Part shown: positions 46,401-60,300 of the stretch, in pieces
Position numbering within the stretch: position 1 is the stretch's first letter
Layout of the letters: each line of letters starts with the position of its first letter
From: Tiliqua scincoides
Taxonomy: Eukaryota; Chordata; Lepidosauria; Squamata; Scincidae
Assembly: GCF_035046505.1 (NCBI RefSeq)
Contig: NC_089823.1
Location: 101,455,412 to 101,519,411, forward strand
Direction of reading: 5' to 3'
DNA length: 64,000 bases
The notes under the pieces: generated by a model
Seen by the model: only the letters and a program-made list of their open reading frames with translations
Database searches by the model: none
What the model was told of the DNA's origin: nothing
Position numbers and translations under genes: made by a program

Positions 46401-49400
46401 TTGGAAACTTATGGACCATAGGCTGGATAACAAAACAGTGTAATGCAGAGAAATTCCCTTTTAGCTTAAGGAGGAGACTGGGAGAAAGATAACTTTCAAT
46501 AGGATTATATTTTTATTGCAAAAACACACAGGTAAACATAATGCACATGGAAAATTGATAAGTATAGGTTTCTAGTACTTGTATCTAGTGTACCTAGCTT
46601 ATGGTGGTTGCATGTGAGCAGTATTTGGTGCATCCGAGGAAATCAGGAAAAGGGAAATTTGTAGGGGAGGATTTTAGGGGTCCCTGGTCTGCCAGCCCAG
46701 TTGCTGACTAAAGATGGGGAGAGAAGGGGAGAAAAAAAAGGGGGGTGAGAAGGGAAAAGTTTCCAGATGCAGATATAGTTACCTGTCCCGAGGAGCAGAT
46801 GGATGGGGGGGGGGGAAGTCCTGGAAGGAGGACCTCTGCCTTGGAGGGGCAGCCATAGAGAGAGAACATGTGGCCGGAGTCCTCTCTTAAAAGGTTTTTT
46901 TTTTTTTTTTTGAGAGGGGCTGGGCGCTGAGCTGAGGGAGAACTGCCACCCACCATGGTGTTGGGGGGGGGGGTCAGGAAGTCCCTTATCAGCATATCAG
47001 CAAAATTCAATGGGTCTAATGGCTGGCTTCCCTGGCTGGGGAAACTTACAATATGCCATGATTGATTTAAACAATACAACCATAGGAGACACTTAAGCAA
47101 CAATTTACTCTTTAGACTTTGCTGCTAAAGTCTTTGCTGCTGTGTGCATGGAGAGCTGGAGGTTGTGTAAACTTGTGCCTTTTACCAGGGTTTTCAGAAA
47201 TTGGGCCTGTGAGAAGTTTGGCCTATAACCAGATATATAAAACCACAACTTAAGGAAAAAGGGGGCTTTTCACATAACAATACATTTGCATTCCAGGGAA
47301 ATTTAAAGAGTATGTATCAGGTATTCATACATGTTCAAACCTGGGTGTGTAATAGGCATCCTCAAATGATACCTCTGAATCACTGACAACTATGGTGGCC
47401 AGGGCTCCTCTTGATTCTGGCACAAGGCTTCTAAGAGCCCTGGGCCAAAGCCCTTGTTTTGCCAGATTCCCAGTCCAAGCTCCGTCTGGAGAATTATGCC
47501 CACTTTGAGCTAATTAGCTTCCTTTCTTTCCCCAACAATGACCCTAGTTCTGCCCTGCAGCACTGCTGGACCCCACAACCAGGGTAGCTAGCCTGTTCCA
47601 CCTGCAGATGTCCTTTTTCTTCCCCTCTCCTGCCAGCAGCTCCTCCCACCACTACAGCAGCACTTTGGTCCTCCACAGGTCTTGGTCGTGGCAGCCAAAC
47701 ACCAATCTCAGTGTCTCCAGCAGTCTGTTCAGGCAGTCTCCAAAGTACATTCACCAATCTGTCATCAGCAGTTGCAGTAGCCATTAATCCAGTCTCCCCT
47801 TCCTCAAGCTTTCCTCCTTCTGCTACCCACACCAAACTCTCCCTTCATCAGGTGCTTTTATGCCTGAGGGCCCTATTGCCTTCAAATGGCTGCAGCTGGG
47901 TAGCACACTCCCTGCTGAATGCCCAGGCCTTACCCTTAAAGGGGCCACTGCTGACACCACAACCTACCTCCTCGCTGGATCTTCCGCGATTCCAATATAG
48001 CCCTACACTGAGCCTCCATGGTGCTCCCACTTGCCTCCTGATTGCACTCTGGGTGTCAACTGCTGTATTTAGGAACAGAATGTAAAGGTTCTCATACAAA
48101 ACAGTAGGAATCTGTACAAGTTGAAATGATCTGTATTTTATCAAGCTGAACATGGCAAAGCAGCCAATCAGACATGACATGAAATCAGTCCACAACATGA
48201 AAGTTCACTGTTTCCAAAGACCATCATTCTGTTACGCTTTGTCAAGGTCAGCCACAAACAATAGTTAGAATCACCTCTGACCTGAAATGAATCTCAGTCA
48301 GTCACAGCAAGCACTCTGTATGAAATTTCAGGGACTTAAACTCCCTGAATTTCAGTTGAACAATTTTCAAAACAAATTTTATATGACATCCCTTACCTGT
48401 GACATTTGCTCTTCCAACTGTACCACAAACTTTTCTGAAAGATGGTTCTAGCGTGCTCCCGCTTAGCCCTGGCTCCTTCCCAGAACACCTAGGTGTGACA
48501 CCTTGCTCTTCTTTCAAATCACTCCTCAAGGCCCATGTTCTTTGTAATAGTTTTGTCTGAACCTGTTTGTTTTAATTCTAGGTTGCCCTTGAAAGCTCTT
48601 CTTAATGTTCCCCCTCCCTTTGGAAATTGGAGCAGGAACTTGGAGCAGGAACTTGTTTTGTTTAAATGCCATTTAGGTAGATGGGCCCTATATTAAAAAA
48701 CAACAAAAAACCCAGTAATAATCCACAATCAATACCATCTAGAGAAATTAAGGTTTCCTCATGCCTGCATTGTGACACATTATGAACACATCTATCTCAT
48801 CACATGGAAGTGACATAAAAATGCAGTGAAACAGGCATACATTCATCATATGTAATAGTGTGGTCACTTTCCTACATGGAAGCAGTATCCACTAAGGACA
48901 TTGTCATATGTGACATGGACCATAGTCACCTAATCAAGTTTTTAACCCATCCTGGGATGCTACACAGTCTGAAAGCACCCAATGTGCCAACTTCCCATGG
49001 AAGCAAAAGTGCACTTTCTTCAAGATGAATCCAAGCAGCTGCAGGCTGGGTGTGAATGAAACAAAGATATGGACTTGTGTGTGCACAAGTCTTTCCCACT
49101 GAATTGACACCTTCTGTTTCAGGAGAGAGTTAAGCCAAGTAGTGTATGTGTAGAAGTGTATTTGTAGACTTGGCCCCAATCCAGGTATATGTGAGACAAT
49201 TGAAATTAGCAAGTTTAAGCTTGCTTAACTCTGCACTGAATTGTGGCCATAAAATAAATTGGGTAACTGATGGAAAACAGAAGCTATCATAATTTCACTT
49301 AGGAGTGGGTAAACATTTGATTGGGAATAGGCTTGATATTTCCAAGATTTCTTGGAAGATCTGTTTGGAAACAGTGAGGAGGTAAGCAAGGGCAGGAAGG

Positions 49401-52400
49401 CCAGGGAACAGTTGGCACTGAGGTGAACATATTAAGAGCCAAGCTTTAAAGGAGATGTATGGCTTGTAATTTATGTGGATTTTCTCAACTGGAAAAGTTT
49501 GTTTCTGAGCTATTCATCCAATTCTCAAAATCTGTGCTGTTTATGTTATCAGCATTTTCTAAACTGTAAAATGTGTATGCCTCACGCAAGTACACGCACG
49601 ATACCACACGTACAGGCTGCAAACAGAATTTTCCAAACCTAGTACAAAATGTGTTATTCCCCCTCCCAATAGTTTTCCAGACACTCAGTGGGTTCTCCAT
49701 ATGACCCCACAACATTTTTTTTAAAATTTGTACACAGATAAGGGGGTTGCCAGGTGGGCCCCCCATGAGCTGCGAACTCTCAACTGAATTCCCTATGTCC
49801 TCCTCCACCATCTGTAGGCCCACACATACACATGATATAGGGTTAACAAGAAGTGTTATTCTTTAGAGAGAAATCACCCAGTAAACTCTTGCAGAAAAAA
49901 GTAACCTAGTTAGTTTTTCTCTTTAGGAAGAAACTTTTATTTCCAGAGGTACCCAATGTTTAAATACTTTAGCATTATTATTTCTAATAATAGCCAATTT
50001 GTTTAAAACAGCTTTAGTAGAAAGTGTCACTTAAGCACCCACATTTAATAATTGTTCTTTATTGTCAATCCTTCATAGCTTTTTCCCCCCACTGTGTTGC
50101 AAAGCAGCAAATCCTAAAATTAGTCCCCCAATATCTCTCCCTTTCCTCTTTCATTCATTCTCTTGGGCTTTGTTCAGTTTCTTTCACTGCATAATTGTGT
50201 GTATCTTTTTGCCTGCCTGTATTGTTTAAGCTGGAAAATGAATATCTGAGAGATCTCTAAAATATCCCCTTTCCTCATTTAAGGATTAAGTTATTGAATT
50301 TTTTAAAAAAACTAACTTTTTGACACATCTTCTAAAGATATTGATCTGAAATAAAAGCAAAAAAATTGTACTCTATAGTGCAGCTTGCAACAATGAAATC
50401 CTGTTCTGGTTAAAAATTCTCTTTACACTTTAAATCGAAGCATTAGTGGTGACTTGAAATGGTGAAAAATCAAATAAAACCCTTAGAATTCTTATGCATC
50501 TGAACCCACTGTAATCGATTTCATCCTTAAGTTCCCTGACTTCCAGAACAGGCAAATTAAAACCACAAAATAAATGCAGTTATTCATTAAAATAGCTGTA
50601 CACTTCAGAAGAAACAAAATTGGAACTGCTGAGTTTAAAATTAATATTAAAATAAATATTATTTAATTTCATTGTTCATTGGCTAGGAACAAAGCTGCAT
50701 TTCATTCCAAAAACAAAGTATAGTAATAAGTATTCAGTGGCTTCTTGCAGCAAAATTTTCTAGATTTCCATTTTAAAATTATTTTTTAAATTTTAACGAA
50801 GGACCATAAAAATATAGGAAGTAGAAAATGGAATTTGAAATTAATGATTTAGTAAATAGGTGTTTGTACAGTATAGTCACCTTTGTGGTTTGTATGGTCT
50901 TCAAAATTGCACATAATATGCTAAAGATCTTTACACTAGTGCTTCTGTTACAAAACAATTCTTGGAAAATGAAAAAACAAAGTAGTAACAATTTTAATCT
51001 CTTTTCAGAATACATAGTGGAGTAATAGGAGTATTAATTGTCCTCTTTACATTCAGAGGTACAATGAAGAAAGCTCTCATCTGAGGGCAGGGCTATGAAG
51101 AGATCTTTGTAAGTCTAGCCCACTCCCCTAAGACTTTTGTGAATCATCTGATAAAGACTTAATGATTGTGACAGGATGTCTTCAATGTTAGGCTTACAAA
51201 ACAGTCACAAGCCCCGCAAGTCTTTTTGATAAACCCAATCTGCACTGATGTATTTCTCCACTCTGTCTAATTGGTGTAAAGTTTGCAGATCTGAGTCTCA
51301 TATCTTTCACCCAGCTTGCTGCGTCCTCTCCTTTGACACCAGGTCAAGGTTCACATTCGCATCCGATTATCAAAGTGGCATTCATTAAGCAGCAGCCTGC
51401 CTTGCACCAAAATGAGTTAGCTTGAAGGAAAGCTCGGCCCATTTACTCAGCAGATTTTAGCATTTTAAGGAGGCCCAAATGTCACACAGTATTGCTACGT
51501 TCTGAAGAGTTTCAGACATCTCCAGCTGATGATTAATTGTGAGTGATGGGAAATAAAATCCAGTAAAGCCAGCTGCTTACCATGGTCGGCAAAATTACTA
51601 TAATGGATATAGGCTGCCAATTTTCCAGTTTTACTGGCAAGTCTTCCAAGTGTAATTAAGGGAAGTTATAAATGATATGGAAATCTATCAAGACCCATTT
51701 ATTTTCAGAGGACTCTTTCCCCAGGGACTTTTATCTTCAAGCTTATAGTTTGCTTTGTTGTGCTAATGATTTCAACCACTTCTTATTTCTATTAAAGCCC
51801 CCAACATCCCACCATAAGAAGTTAGAGCCACTTCTTTCACAAAGACTTAAACAAACAAAAACTCTTAAGGTCATTTGCGTTTTATTTTTTCTTTTTCTTT
51901 AAGCTAAGTTGGGGCCTTACTCACTTTTTGGAAACTCTGTTTCAAAATGTTTCAAAATCTTACTTTTAAATCACACAACAAAAGAAGATTCACCAAGATT
52001 TTGAGTGAAGGGGTTGAATTTACCCACTCCTTTAAAAAAGAGGGGGGGGGGAAAGCAGCATTGTAAAAAGTGGCCTTTGATACTAGGCATTTAGCAGAGG
52101 GTGGTGTTGCTCACTAATGTTGTTTGATTTGGAATAAAAGCATGAAAATGATGTGCAAGGGCCTAAAATTGGAGAGGTAAAGGATGAGTGCACCGTATTC
52201 CATTTCTCAATTTCATCCTTCAGAACCACAAAATGGGGGGTTATACAGTTACTGGATGAGATTTACGGTAACAGCTGTGGTCCTCCCACACAAGGGAGGA
52301 CCTTCTAATGGGGTAAGGTCTGTTTTGAACAGACGGGGAGTTACAAAACAAGGTTCCTATTAAGGATGAGCTCTAATATCCCCAGATAAAGGACACGAGA

Positions 52401-55400
52401 GCAATAGTCAGATGCCTTTAAGAAACCCTAAACCCCATATTATGTTGCTTAAAAGACACACACAAAACCTGGAGCTATTTTAGAAAGTGCAAACTGTTCA
52501 TAAATGACAGGATGCAAATGCAAGAGAATTTTCCCCCTACTACTCTCTAGCCACTGTAAAGAATGCAGAGGAAACTGTGCCAGTGGCATATGGCTTTCTA
52601 CTGTGCTAAACATTCATACAAAAGACAGGTTCATCAGTCATTGGCGTATCTGGGTAAAAAAAAATTAGCTCCTGATGGATGTTATTTAGAGCTTACCTGC
52701 TGCTAATACATTACCAGGGCTGGAAACCCACATGACATTGGAACGGCAGACCATGAAATACAGCACGTGCAAGAACATACCATGTTTGCCAGCTTATCCA
52801 AAATAATAAATAAGCTATTTAAACCCCGTGCCTAACATTGGGCCCGCTGCAAGGAACCCTGGGTCAGTCCTACACAGGCCAATTAATGCACAGCATCTGC
52901 TGCACAGAAAGCGCATGAAGCACTTCCGAATTATTTCAGCAATTAAAAGAAAACTGTTTCCTGCCTGTTCCAACAGCAACTGTTTCAATGCAAGAGTGAG
53001 CATCAAATCATTGTGTGCAGCTGAAAAATTAAGCCTCTTTTGGGGGGGGGGGTGGAAGGGGAGGAAGAAGAGAAGGAGGGTGGGACAGAGATTTCTTACG
53101 GTAGAGGATCATTCTTTTGTTGCCCTACATTGTGTTTTTCTGCCAAATTAGACAGAAGGCTCCGAGGACCTGCAAGGCCCTCTACTGTATATCACCTTCT
53201 GGTGCACTGGGGCTCCCTAAAAAGATGGATCAATATCAACCCTGCTGATAAGTCTGCAAAAGTGAAAACCCCTCAATTATATTTTTAAGACCTTTATAGT
53301 TTAGAACGCAGGTGCTTGCAAAGAATATATATTTGAAAGGCTCACAGAGCTGGAAAAAGTCTAACATACAACCTTAAGTAAAAAAACAAAACAAAAGGGG
53401 GGGGGATCCTACATCTCTCAGCCAGTAAAAAGCCGTTAAAACCTTACTTTAGTACCACTTCTTTCTGAGATAGAAGGAAAGTGTAGTGAAAGGAATGTCC
53501 AAATATTCATATACCCACTTATTTAGCAACATAGGAAGTGAAGGTAATAGAAAGCTAAAGGATTCATGAACTGATTTTACACTGCACTGAACAGGTTTAT
53601 GCTCACTGTGTTCCCCGAGTTAGGCACACAGCAATTTTTTTAAAGATAATTAGCATTTATGATTTCTTAAAGAATCAATTCCATGCTTTTAGCATCATCT
53701 ATTTTGACTACTACTGCTCTTCTGTGTGGTTCTCCCTATAGCTGTGACTTGTTGGCATCAGACACCTATGCAGAAAACAAAATCAAGAGGAACTGGAGCC
53801 ACGACTGAATTCTTTGACATTGTCCAAATCTGTGGAAAATAATTAGTGCCATTTTGCCCCTTCTATCCAAATTAATTTTGAAATAGGAGCTGCAAAGTTG
53901 AAAATATAATTAGTGGCAATTAACAGAGCTTGACAGATGATTATTAAACTTTTTATGCCACACTCCTTTAAAGAATGAATTTTGGCAAAACGCATCCCAG
54001 ATTTTCTGACCCTTGCTTAACCAAAGGTCAGTGACATTCCCCTGACAGCAATAAGCACGATTCATTGTACCCCCACTTATTCAAAACATAAGTGCTCCCA
54101 GAGGTTCAAGAAACTTCCACATTTCTATTTAGAATGATGAACTCACCGGACAGTCAAAAGGAAAAAAAGATAGATTTATTTCAAAAATACTTCGAGCTAC
54201 CATTGACTGTTGCGTTTAGAGAGAGCTACTTTGGTTAAAAAACACTATCTTGTGAAAAGAAAAAGATGCTCTCTCATATTCAGAAAGAAAATACGTTAAT
54301 TTATTAATTTTTCATTTACCATTGCACACCTCAGCTCTGAATTTAAAAGCAAGCAACCCTAAGTCTATGCATTTACAGAGAGATGATGTTAAAAGCCAGT
54401 TACTCAAGTGGAACCTGCCAATTTTACATGCACCGTACACAGAAGGGCTAAAAAAGCGTCTTCCGGATACTGGAATATGAGGCAGTCCTGTACAGAACTC
54501 AAGGCTCAGTTTCAATTTCTAAGTATCGATACTGAGATGTTGAAGTGTCAGGGTGGTCAGGTGCCTAGCGTTTGTTAGAACCGCATCAACACACTTGAAT
54601 TTCACTTGAAATGCTAGCTTCTTTTGAACAAAGGACTACAGTAAAGGAGAAACTTCCAGATTACTTATACTACTAGAATGACAAGAGCAACTCGTAATCA
54701 ATGTTTGCTTCCTATTAATTATATCACAAAGCTATGTACAAGGCTTTTTGTGGCTTTTTTTTTTTAAGTAAGGCTTAATAAGCTATCCTACAGCTACTCC
54801 TTCCTCTGCCTACATTGTTTTCCCTTGTTTTACAAAGCACTACTATTACCAAAGGCTGAGGGAATTTGTTTCAGACTTTGAAGAGCTGAACAGCAAGTAA
54901 GGTGTTAAAAGAAAAAGAGAGGTTACAAGCAACAGGTAGTATATTAAAAATATAACTTTACATTTTACAAGAAATCTCAGTCTCCTGCAGTGTGCTTAGT
55001 GAAGTGCGTGTGTGGGGGGGGGGGGGAGAAGGATTGTAAGGTTTTTCAATTTTTTGCATTTGAACATTTTGAAAAATAGAACAATTGCTGAACATTATCT
55101 GTAATCTCGTCAAGGCATATTTTTTTCCTAGACTTTTCAACTTGAGTGCTATGGAACAGAATGGTGTTGGTTTAAAATTAAATAGGCCTGAAACCATACA
55201 CCCACCATTTGACAAGTTAAATGTTTCAATTTCTCTTCAATATAACACAGAACAAATTTCTCTGTGCTACTTTAGATTGGGGGCTACTACTGCATGCATT
55301 TCCAGCATTCAAAATTATTATTTAATTGAGAAGTGACTTGGGTAAAATGTATGTTTATCATTCAAAAACTTTATACCAGGACACCTGCAATATGCGCATG

Positions 55401-57291
55401 TATATTTTAAATAGAGACAAAATGTTTGCATGTGAATCAGAACTTTATTTTAAAGTAAAGGCAGTTGGGATTGAATAAATTTACCTCATTTGATCTTGTC
55501 ATCTTTTAGAGCAAATATAAACATCCTTTCAAATTCAGGTGATAAATTGGGTTTATAGCACAAATATAAAATAAATTTAAACAATCTGATTCTTTCTAGC
55601 AACCTTGGGTTTTCATTTATTTGAACAGTAATGTAAGTTGGTGCAACAAACTCCAAGGCACAGCATTCTAATCTGTTTCACATTTAGCAGTACTATGAAT
55701 GTCTTGCGACTAACAGTACTTTTCACTGTAGAAAACAGACAATACTGATGCAGAAAGATCATTCATGTTTTCAGAGGGTCATTAAGAAATTCAGCTAAAC
55801 CATATGAACTGTTATGGAATGAAGAGATTCCTTTGTAGGATCCATGCTTCTGTCTCAGTCCTGCCATTCAATTCTATGCTCCTAATCCAGGGACTGCTAT
55901 CACATTTGCAGGGATGCAGGGGGACTTTTAATAAACTTTCCCAACCTTCAGCTTTTCCCCCACCCCCATATCACACTGCAGAGCAGCTTTTTAAACTCAA
56001 GGAACTTTTTAAAGTCTCCTGTGATAGGGTGGGGAAAGCTTCAGACTGGAAAGTCTGTGCACTGAACCTGCCACGTGTATATCTCAATTAGGATCCAAGA
56101 TTTGCCATCTTTTAACCTCTAGAACAGCAGTTCAGTAGAGTTACCTTGATGTGAATTAGTACTTTAACTGAACACAACTTTTCACACATATCACACTACC
56201 TATATCTTTTGGCTGAAATAAAATGTGTGTTAAAATGGAGTTCTAAAGTAAAGACTATTATGGTGGAAGTATTTTGCCTACACCAAGCTGGGGAAAATAT
56301 TAACTTTAAAAAATGGAATGCTTAGGTAGCTAGGAGGGTCACCTTGAAGAATTGTATTTCCTATATAGTATTGGTTGAATGACTTCTCTGAAATAAAAAA
56401 AAACATAGTGACACACAAAAATACCAAGCAAAACACAAAATGAAGTTATCTGGTTCAACATATGACCAATTCTTTTTGATTCAGCTGTCTTGGTTTCTGA
56501 ATTTTTGTTGGACTGTTCTTAATTTTGCTGTTATGTGCCTTGGGCCCTTCAGGAAAGAGGCAGGATACAAATATTTTTTTTGCCTGGACCACAGGTGTAT
56601 ACATTTGGTCCCTGTTGCGTATATGCAATGTTGGGCAGAAATGGCTTAAATAAACAAACTGATCTGCAAATTTTTTTTGTTGAAAAGCAGTTTATAAATA
56701 TTCATATTATTATTAAGAACTTGTCTATATTATGGTCTAATAAATATAGTGTGTATCCCTAGATTGTATTTCAGTATTAGTTGTGTGGAGAAATTGATGG
56801 CTCTATATAGGGATGCACATCTTCTCCAAAAGACATGGCCAGCCAGTTACAGAACCAGGATAAATATCTAAATGTGCATCTACATCCTCACCTGCTGCAC
56901 ACATGAATTGCCACTGTTGCATCACACTGTTTCAGTTTCCTCTATAGATTTTGTAACTAATGTGTACTGAATTGGTAAGTAAAGTATATACAATAAAGCT
57001 AAACTTATTTGATATCAAATGCCTAAACTAGGAACTGTTTAGGCTTGCTTCTATCTAAAAACCAGTCCCTTTTATTCCATGGCAGGCTATTTTTGAAACT
57101 GAAGGGAGTTTCAAAAATTGTTTGCAATAAAGCATATTCAAAGAAGAAGTCAAATATTTCATTGGACACACCCAAAGTAGTTCTATGTTTCCCACTCCAT
57201 TATATTGAAAGACATATCTTTTATTTGTCCAACTTTGGGATTAGGAAACTATTTATTGATTTACTCTGTTGAAAAGTGGTATATAAATATT

Positions 57292-57357
<66 letters not shown>

Positions 57358-60300
57358 AAATAATCATAATTTCTTTTAACACAATGGGCTGCATTCTGAC
57401 CCTAAGTTATTGATACATAAGCTAATAGATCTCAGTGGGATTTACCAGTGGGTAATTGTTGGCAGAATTACTCTTCAAGTGAACATTTTACTTTTGCTTT
57501 TACTTTTACTTCAAGTGAACATTTTACTTTTGCTTTTTACTATTTGCTTTTACTATTATTTCGTGGAGATGGCCCACTTTTCACTTCTTGCATGAGGTTG
57601 TAGAAAGCAAAGGTGAATTGAGATACTGATTAGTTCAACCATCAAATAAGTTTTTTTGTCATTGTCTCTAAACAGATATTTCATGAAGCTGAATTTTGGC
57701 GGATGAAATTAAAACGGATTTTATTTGAACAAGTAGCAAATCTTGCACAGATTTCAGACCAACATCACGCAAGGAATGTGGACTTAGGAAAAGCGAATTT
57801 AATACATGAGAAAGTGAATGCAGGTACATTGCTAAAACCTAACCAAGGCACCATCTTACAGCCTAAAAACATGGTTCCCTTCAAACATGGACTCCTCCTC
57901 CATGAAACCTGCGACTTTCACCAACTTACCTTCTTGCAAAGGTGACGTTCTTTGTCAACAAATGACTAATACTTTGAGCCCTCAAAATATTGTGCATTCT
58001 TGAAAACAGAAGCCTCCTTGTTACACACTAACAATAACTTAGTATTTTTGAGGCTATCATGCAGTGATATTTAGCAAAGTGCACATACAGAAAATATGTT
58101 CAGCTGCTACTCACTGCAGTTTTAGTGTAACACCCAACTGAAAACATTTTTGCCATTTCCTAGCAATATGGTTTCACATCTCATTATATTATTAACTGGT
58201 AAATACTTCAGAAAATAAAAAGGGTACTTAAGTACTCTTTGGTTATCTGAAAAGTAGAAAAAAAAACAAAATCAGGACACATTCAAACAGTGGGACAAAA
58301 AGACTAGTGTATAAGAGTTCCCGTCCCTTGTTGTTTGAGGCTCTGAACAGCTACAATGAATGATCCTTGTCCTGATGGACAGCCAAAACATGTAAGCTGA
58401 ATTGCGCCATCTCGCCGCTTATTCAGTCTGGATAGCTGATACAACCTCATCTCCTTTCAAAAAAACTTTTTGACACTAGTCCTGGAAAGGAAGGATTTAC
58501 GCTAAACTCCCTTTCAACGCCACAAACGTGTTTTTGCAATTAAAGCTGCCCAATTACCATTGATAAGCCCAAGTCGGCAGAACATAAGCCTGTGCTGTTC
58601 AAATGTTCTGCCTCTCAGTGCCTCCAGCAAAAATCCACAGGCGGGGGAAAAAAACAGAACGATATCTCCTCTCATTATTTAACAACTTGTTTGGTATTGC
58701 AGTGCACTTCTTTTGGAATGCCTGAGTGTATGGAAAGAATGTTTCCCTCATTTAATTTCCTGGCTGGAGGCCCATCCTATCATGGCTCTGCTTCTTCATG
58801 TACACAACATATATACCATGTGCACACATAAAAAGATGCTTCATAGCATCCCATTCTTTTAATCCACTTGAATGACCTATTAAAAAATACTAAAAATGCA
58901 TTTTTTATCCTAGCCCCCACCTTACACACTCCTTAGAACTTGTTCTGCCTGTATGCTTGAAGAAACGATGGGATGCACACTCCCCATGAGGTGGAGGAAA
59001 CTGCAGTGAGCAGCCATTTTCTAACTCACATTCAGTCAGCTTGAAAATCATTAATTGTTAACACGGACCATACATGTTCACCCCTGTTTGATACACCATT
59101 TCTTCAAAACGCCTCATAGCTAGCACACAAAATTTCATACAGATGAAACTGAATAGCTAAACTGAAGACTAACAAAACTGTCCTGTCAACCCCAAGTTAG
59201 TTCCTTTCATACACAGAAGGTGGATTTGGGATTTCAACTGAATAAACATTTTTAAATTCTACTTTGTCTTTAAACTTTTATGAAAACAGATCAAACTACA
59301 TCCATGAGTAAGCTTTTTTAAAAAACACACCAAAAAACCAAGCAAGGACAACAATCAGTGCACCACAGTGAGATAGTATTAAGAAATGTGCTTCACTGGC
59401 AGCATTTTTGAAGAGCTGAAATTCTGTTTAGGTTTAGGCATAGAAAGAAATGTAGCTGACTGAGAGCCCAATCCTGAGCTTGACGCGCTGGCTTACTGCC
59501 GGTGTGCACTGTGCAAGCTCTAACGTCGGGTGAGCGCCTGTGCTACCCCAGCACTGGCTGGCACTGGGCTAGTGCCAGGCAGGTGCTTGGCCTCCGCTGC
59601 TCGGTGATCGCACAAACCGCTGAGCTACGGAGAGGAAAGTGGGGGTGGAGAGGAGGAAAGTGGGGGTGGAGAGGAGGCATTCCAGGGAGGAGGAAGGCAG
59701 GTGGAGGGTGGGGAGGAGGCATGACAGGGAGGCACAGTGAGGGCGGGGGGAGACATGCCGGGGGAGGGAGCAGGGAGGGACCCAGAGCCTTCATGTCAGG
59801 CTCGGCACCTGACACCAAGGCTCTTACTTCACCACCAACCTTTTGCTTGACGGTGAATCAAATAGCCCCACTGCGGGGCTACTCCCTTTACCCTGGGGAA
59901 GGGGACAAAAGTCCCCTTCTCCCAAGGTGCCGCCAATGGCTGCTGTGGGAGTGCAGGATGCAGTGGTAGCCATTTTCGGTGCCACTGCAGCTGTGCACTA
60001 TGGGAGCTCAGGATTGGGCTCTAAACTATTCAGGAAAAAAGGAAAGAAATTACAAGTGATGGAGGAAGAACTGCCCATGAAACGCCACCACCACTGGTAC
60101 TACATACAAAACATGGAATATGGAAACATATTATTGAATAAGCCACGACCTCTATACATCCTTGGATCCAACTGTCAAATTCCCTCTCAATTTTTGTTCA
60201 TTCTCATACTGAAATGCTTTGAACTGAACAAGGCACATTAAAAAACAAATATACTTCATCACCTGAGAGGTACTGTAGGAAGGTGCATTCTAATGCCCCA

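Larger units (their letters stand above)
49250..56530 (-). other. Repeat-poor core of the large PCCA intron
   Basis: About 7.3 kb in which I recognise no SINE, LINE, hAT or foldback copy, though these occur every few hundred bases elsewhere. Only homopolymer runs interrupt it (about 52040, 53041, 53398, 55013). Several stretches look like conserved non-coding elements and are listed separately. Confidence 0.6.

Noticed and set aside
47494-47835. A 113-codon minus-strand frame as coding
   Set aside because: No recognisable family, no splice signals, and it sits in an unassigned repeat-like block.
52828-53151. A 107-codon frame overlapping candidate element 2
   Set aside because: It ends in a G-run-driven low-complexity stretch and has no splice or domain support.
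59502-59969. A 155-codon frame as a new gene
   Set aside because: It lies inside a foldback DNA element and is a low-complexity Gly/Arg-rich translation of a tandem repeat.
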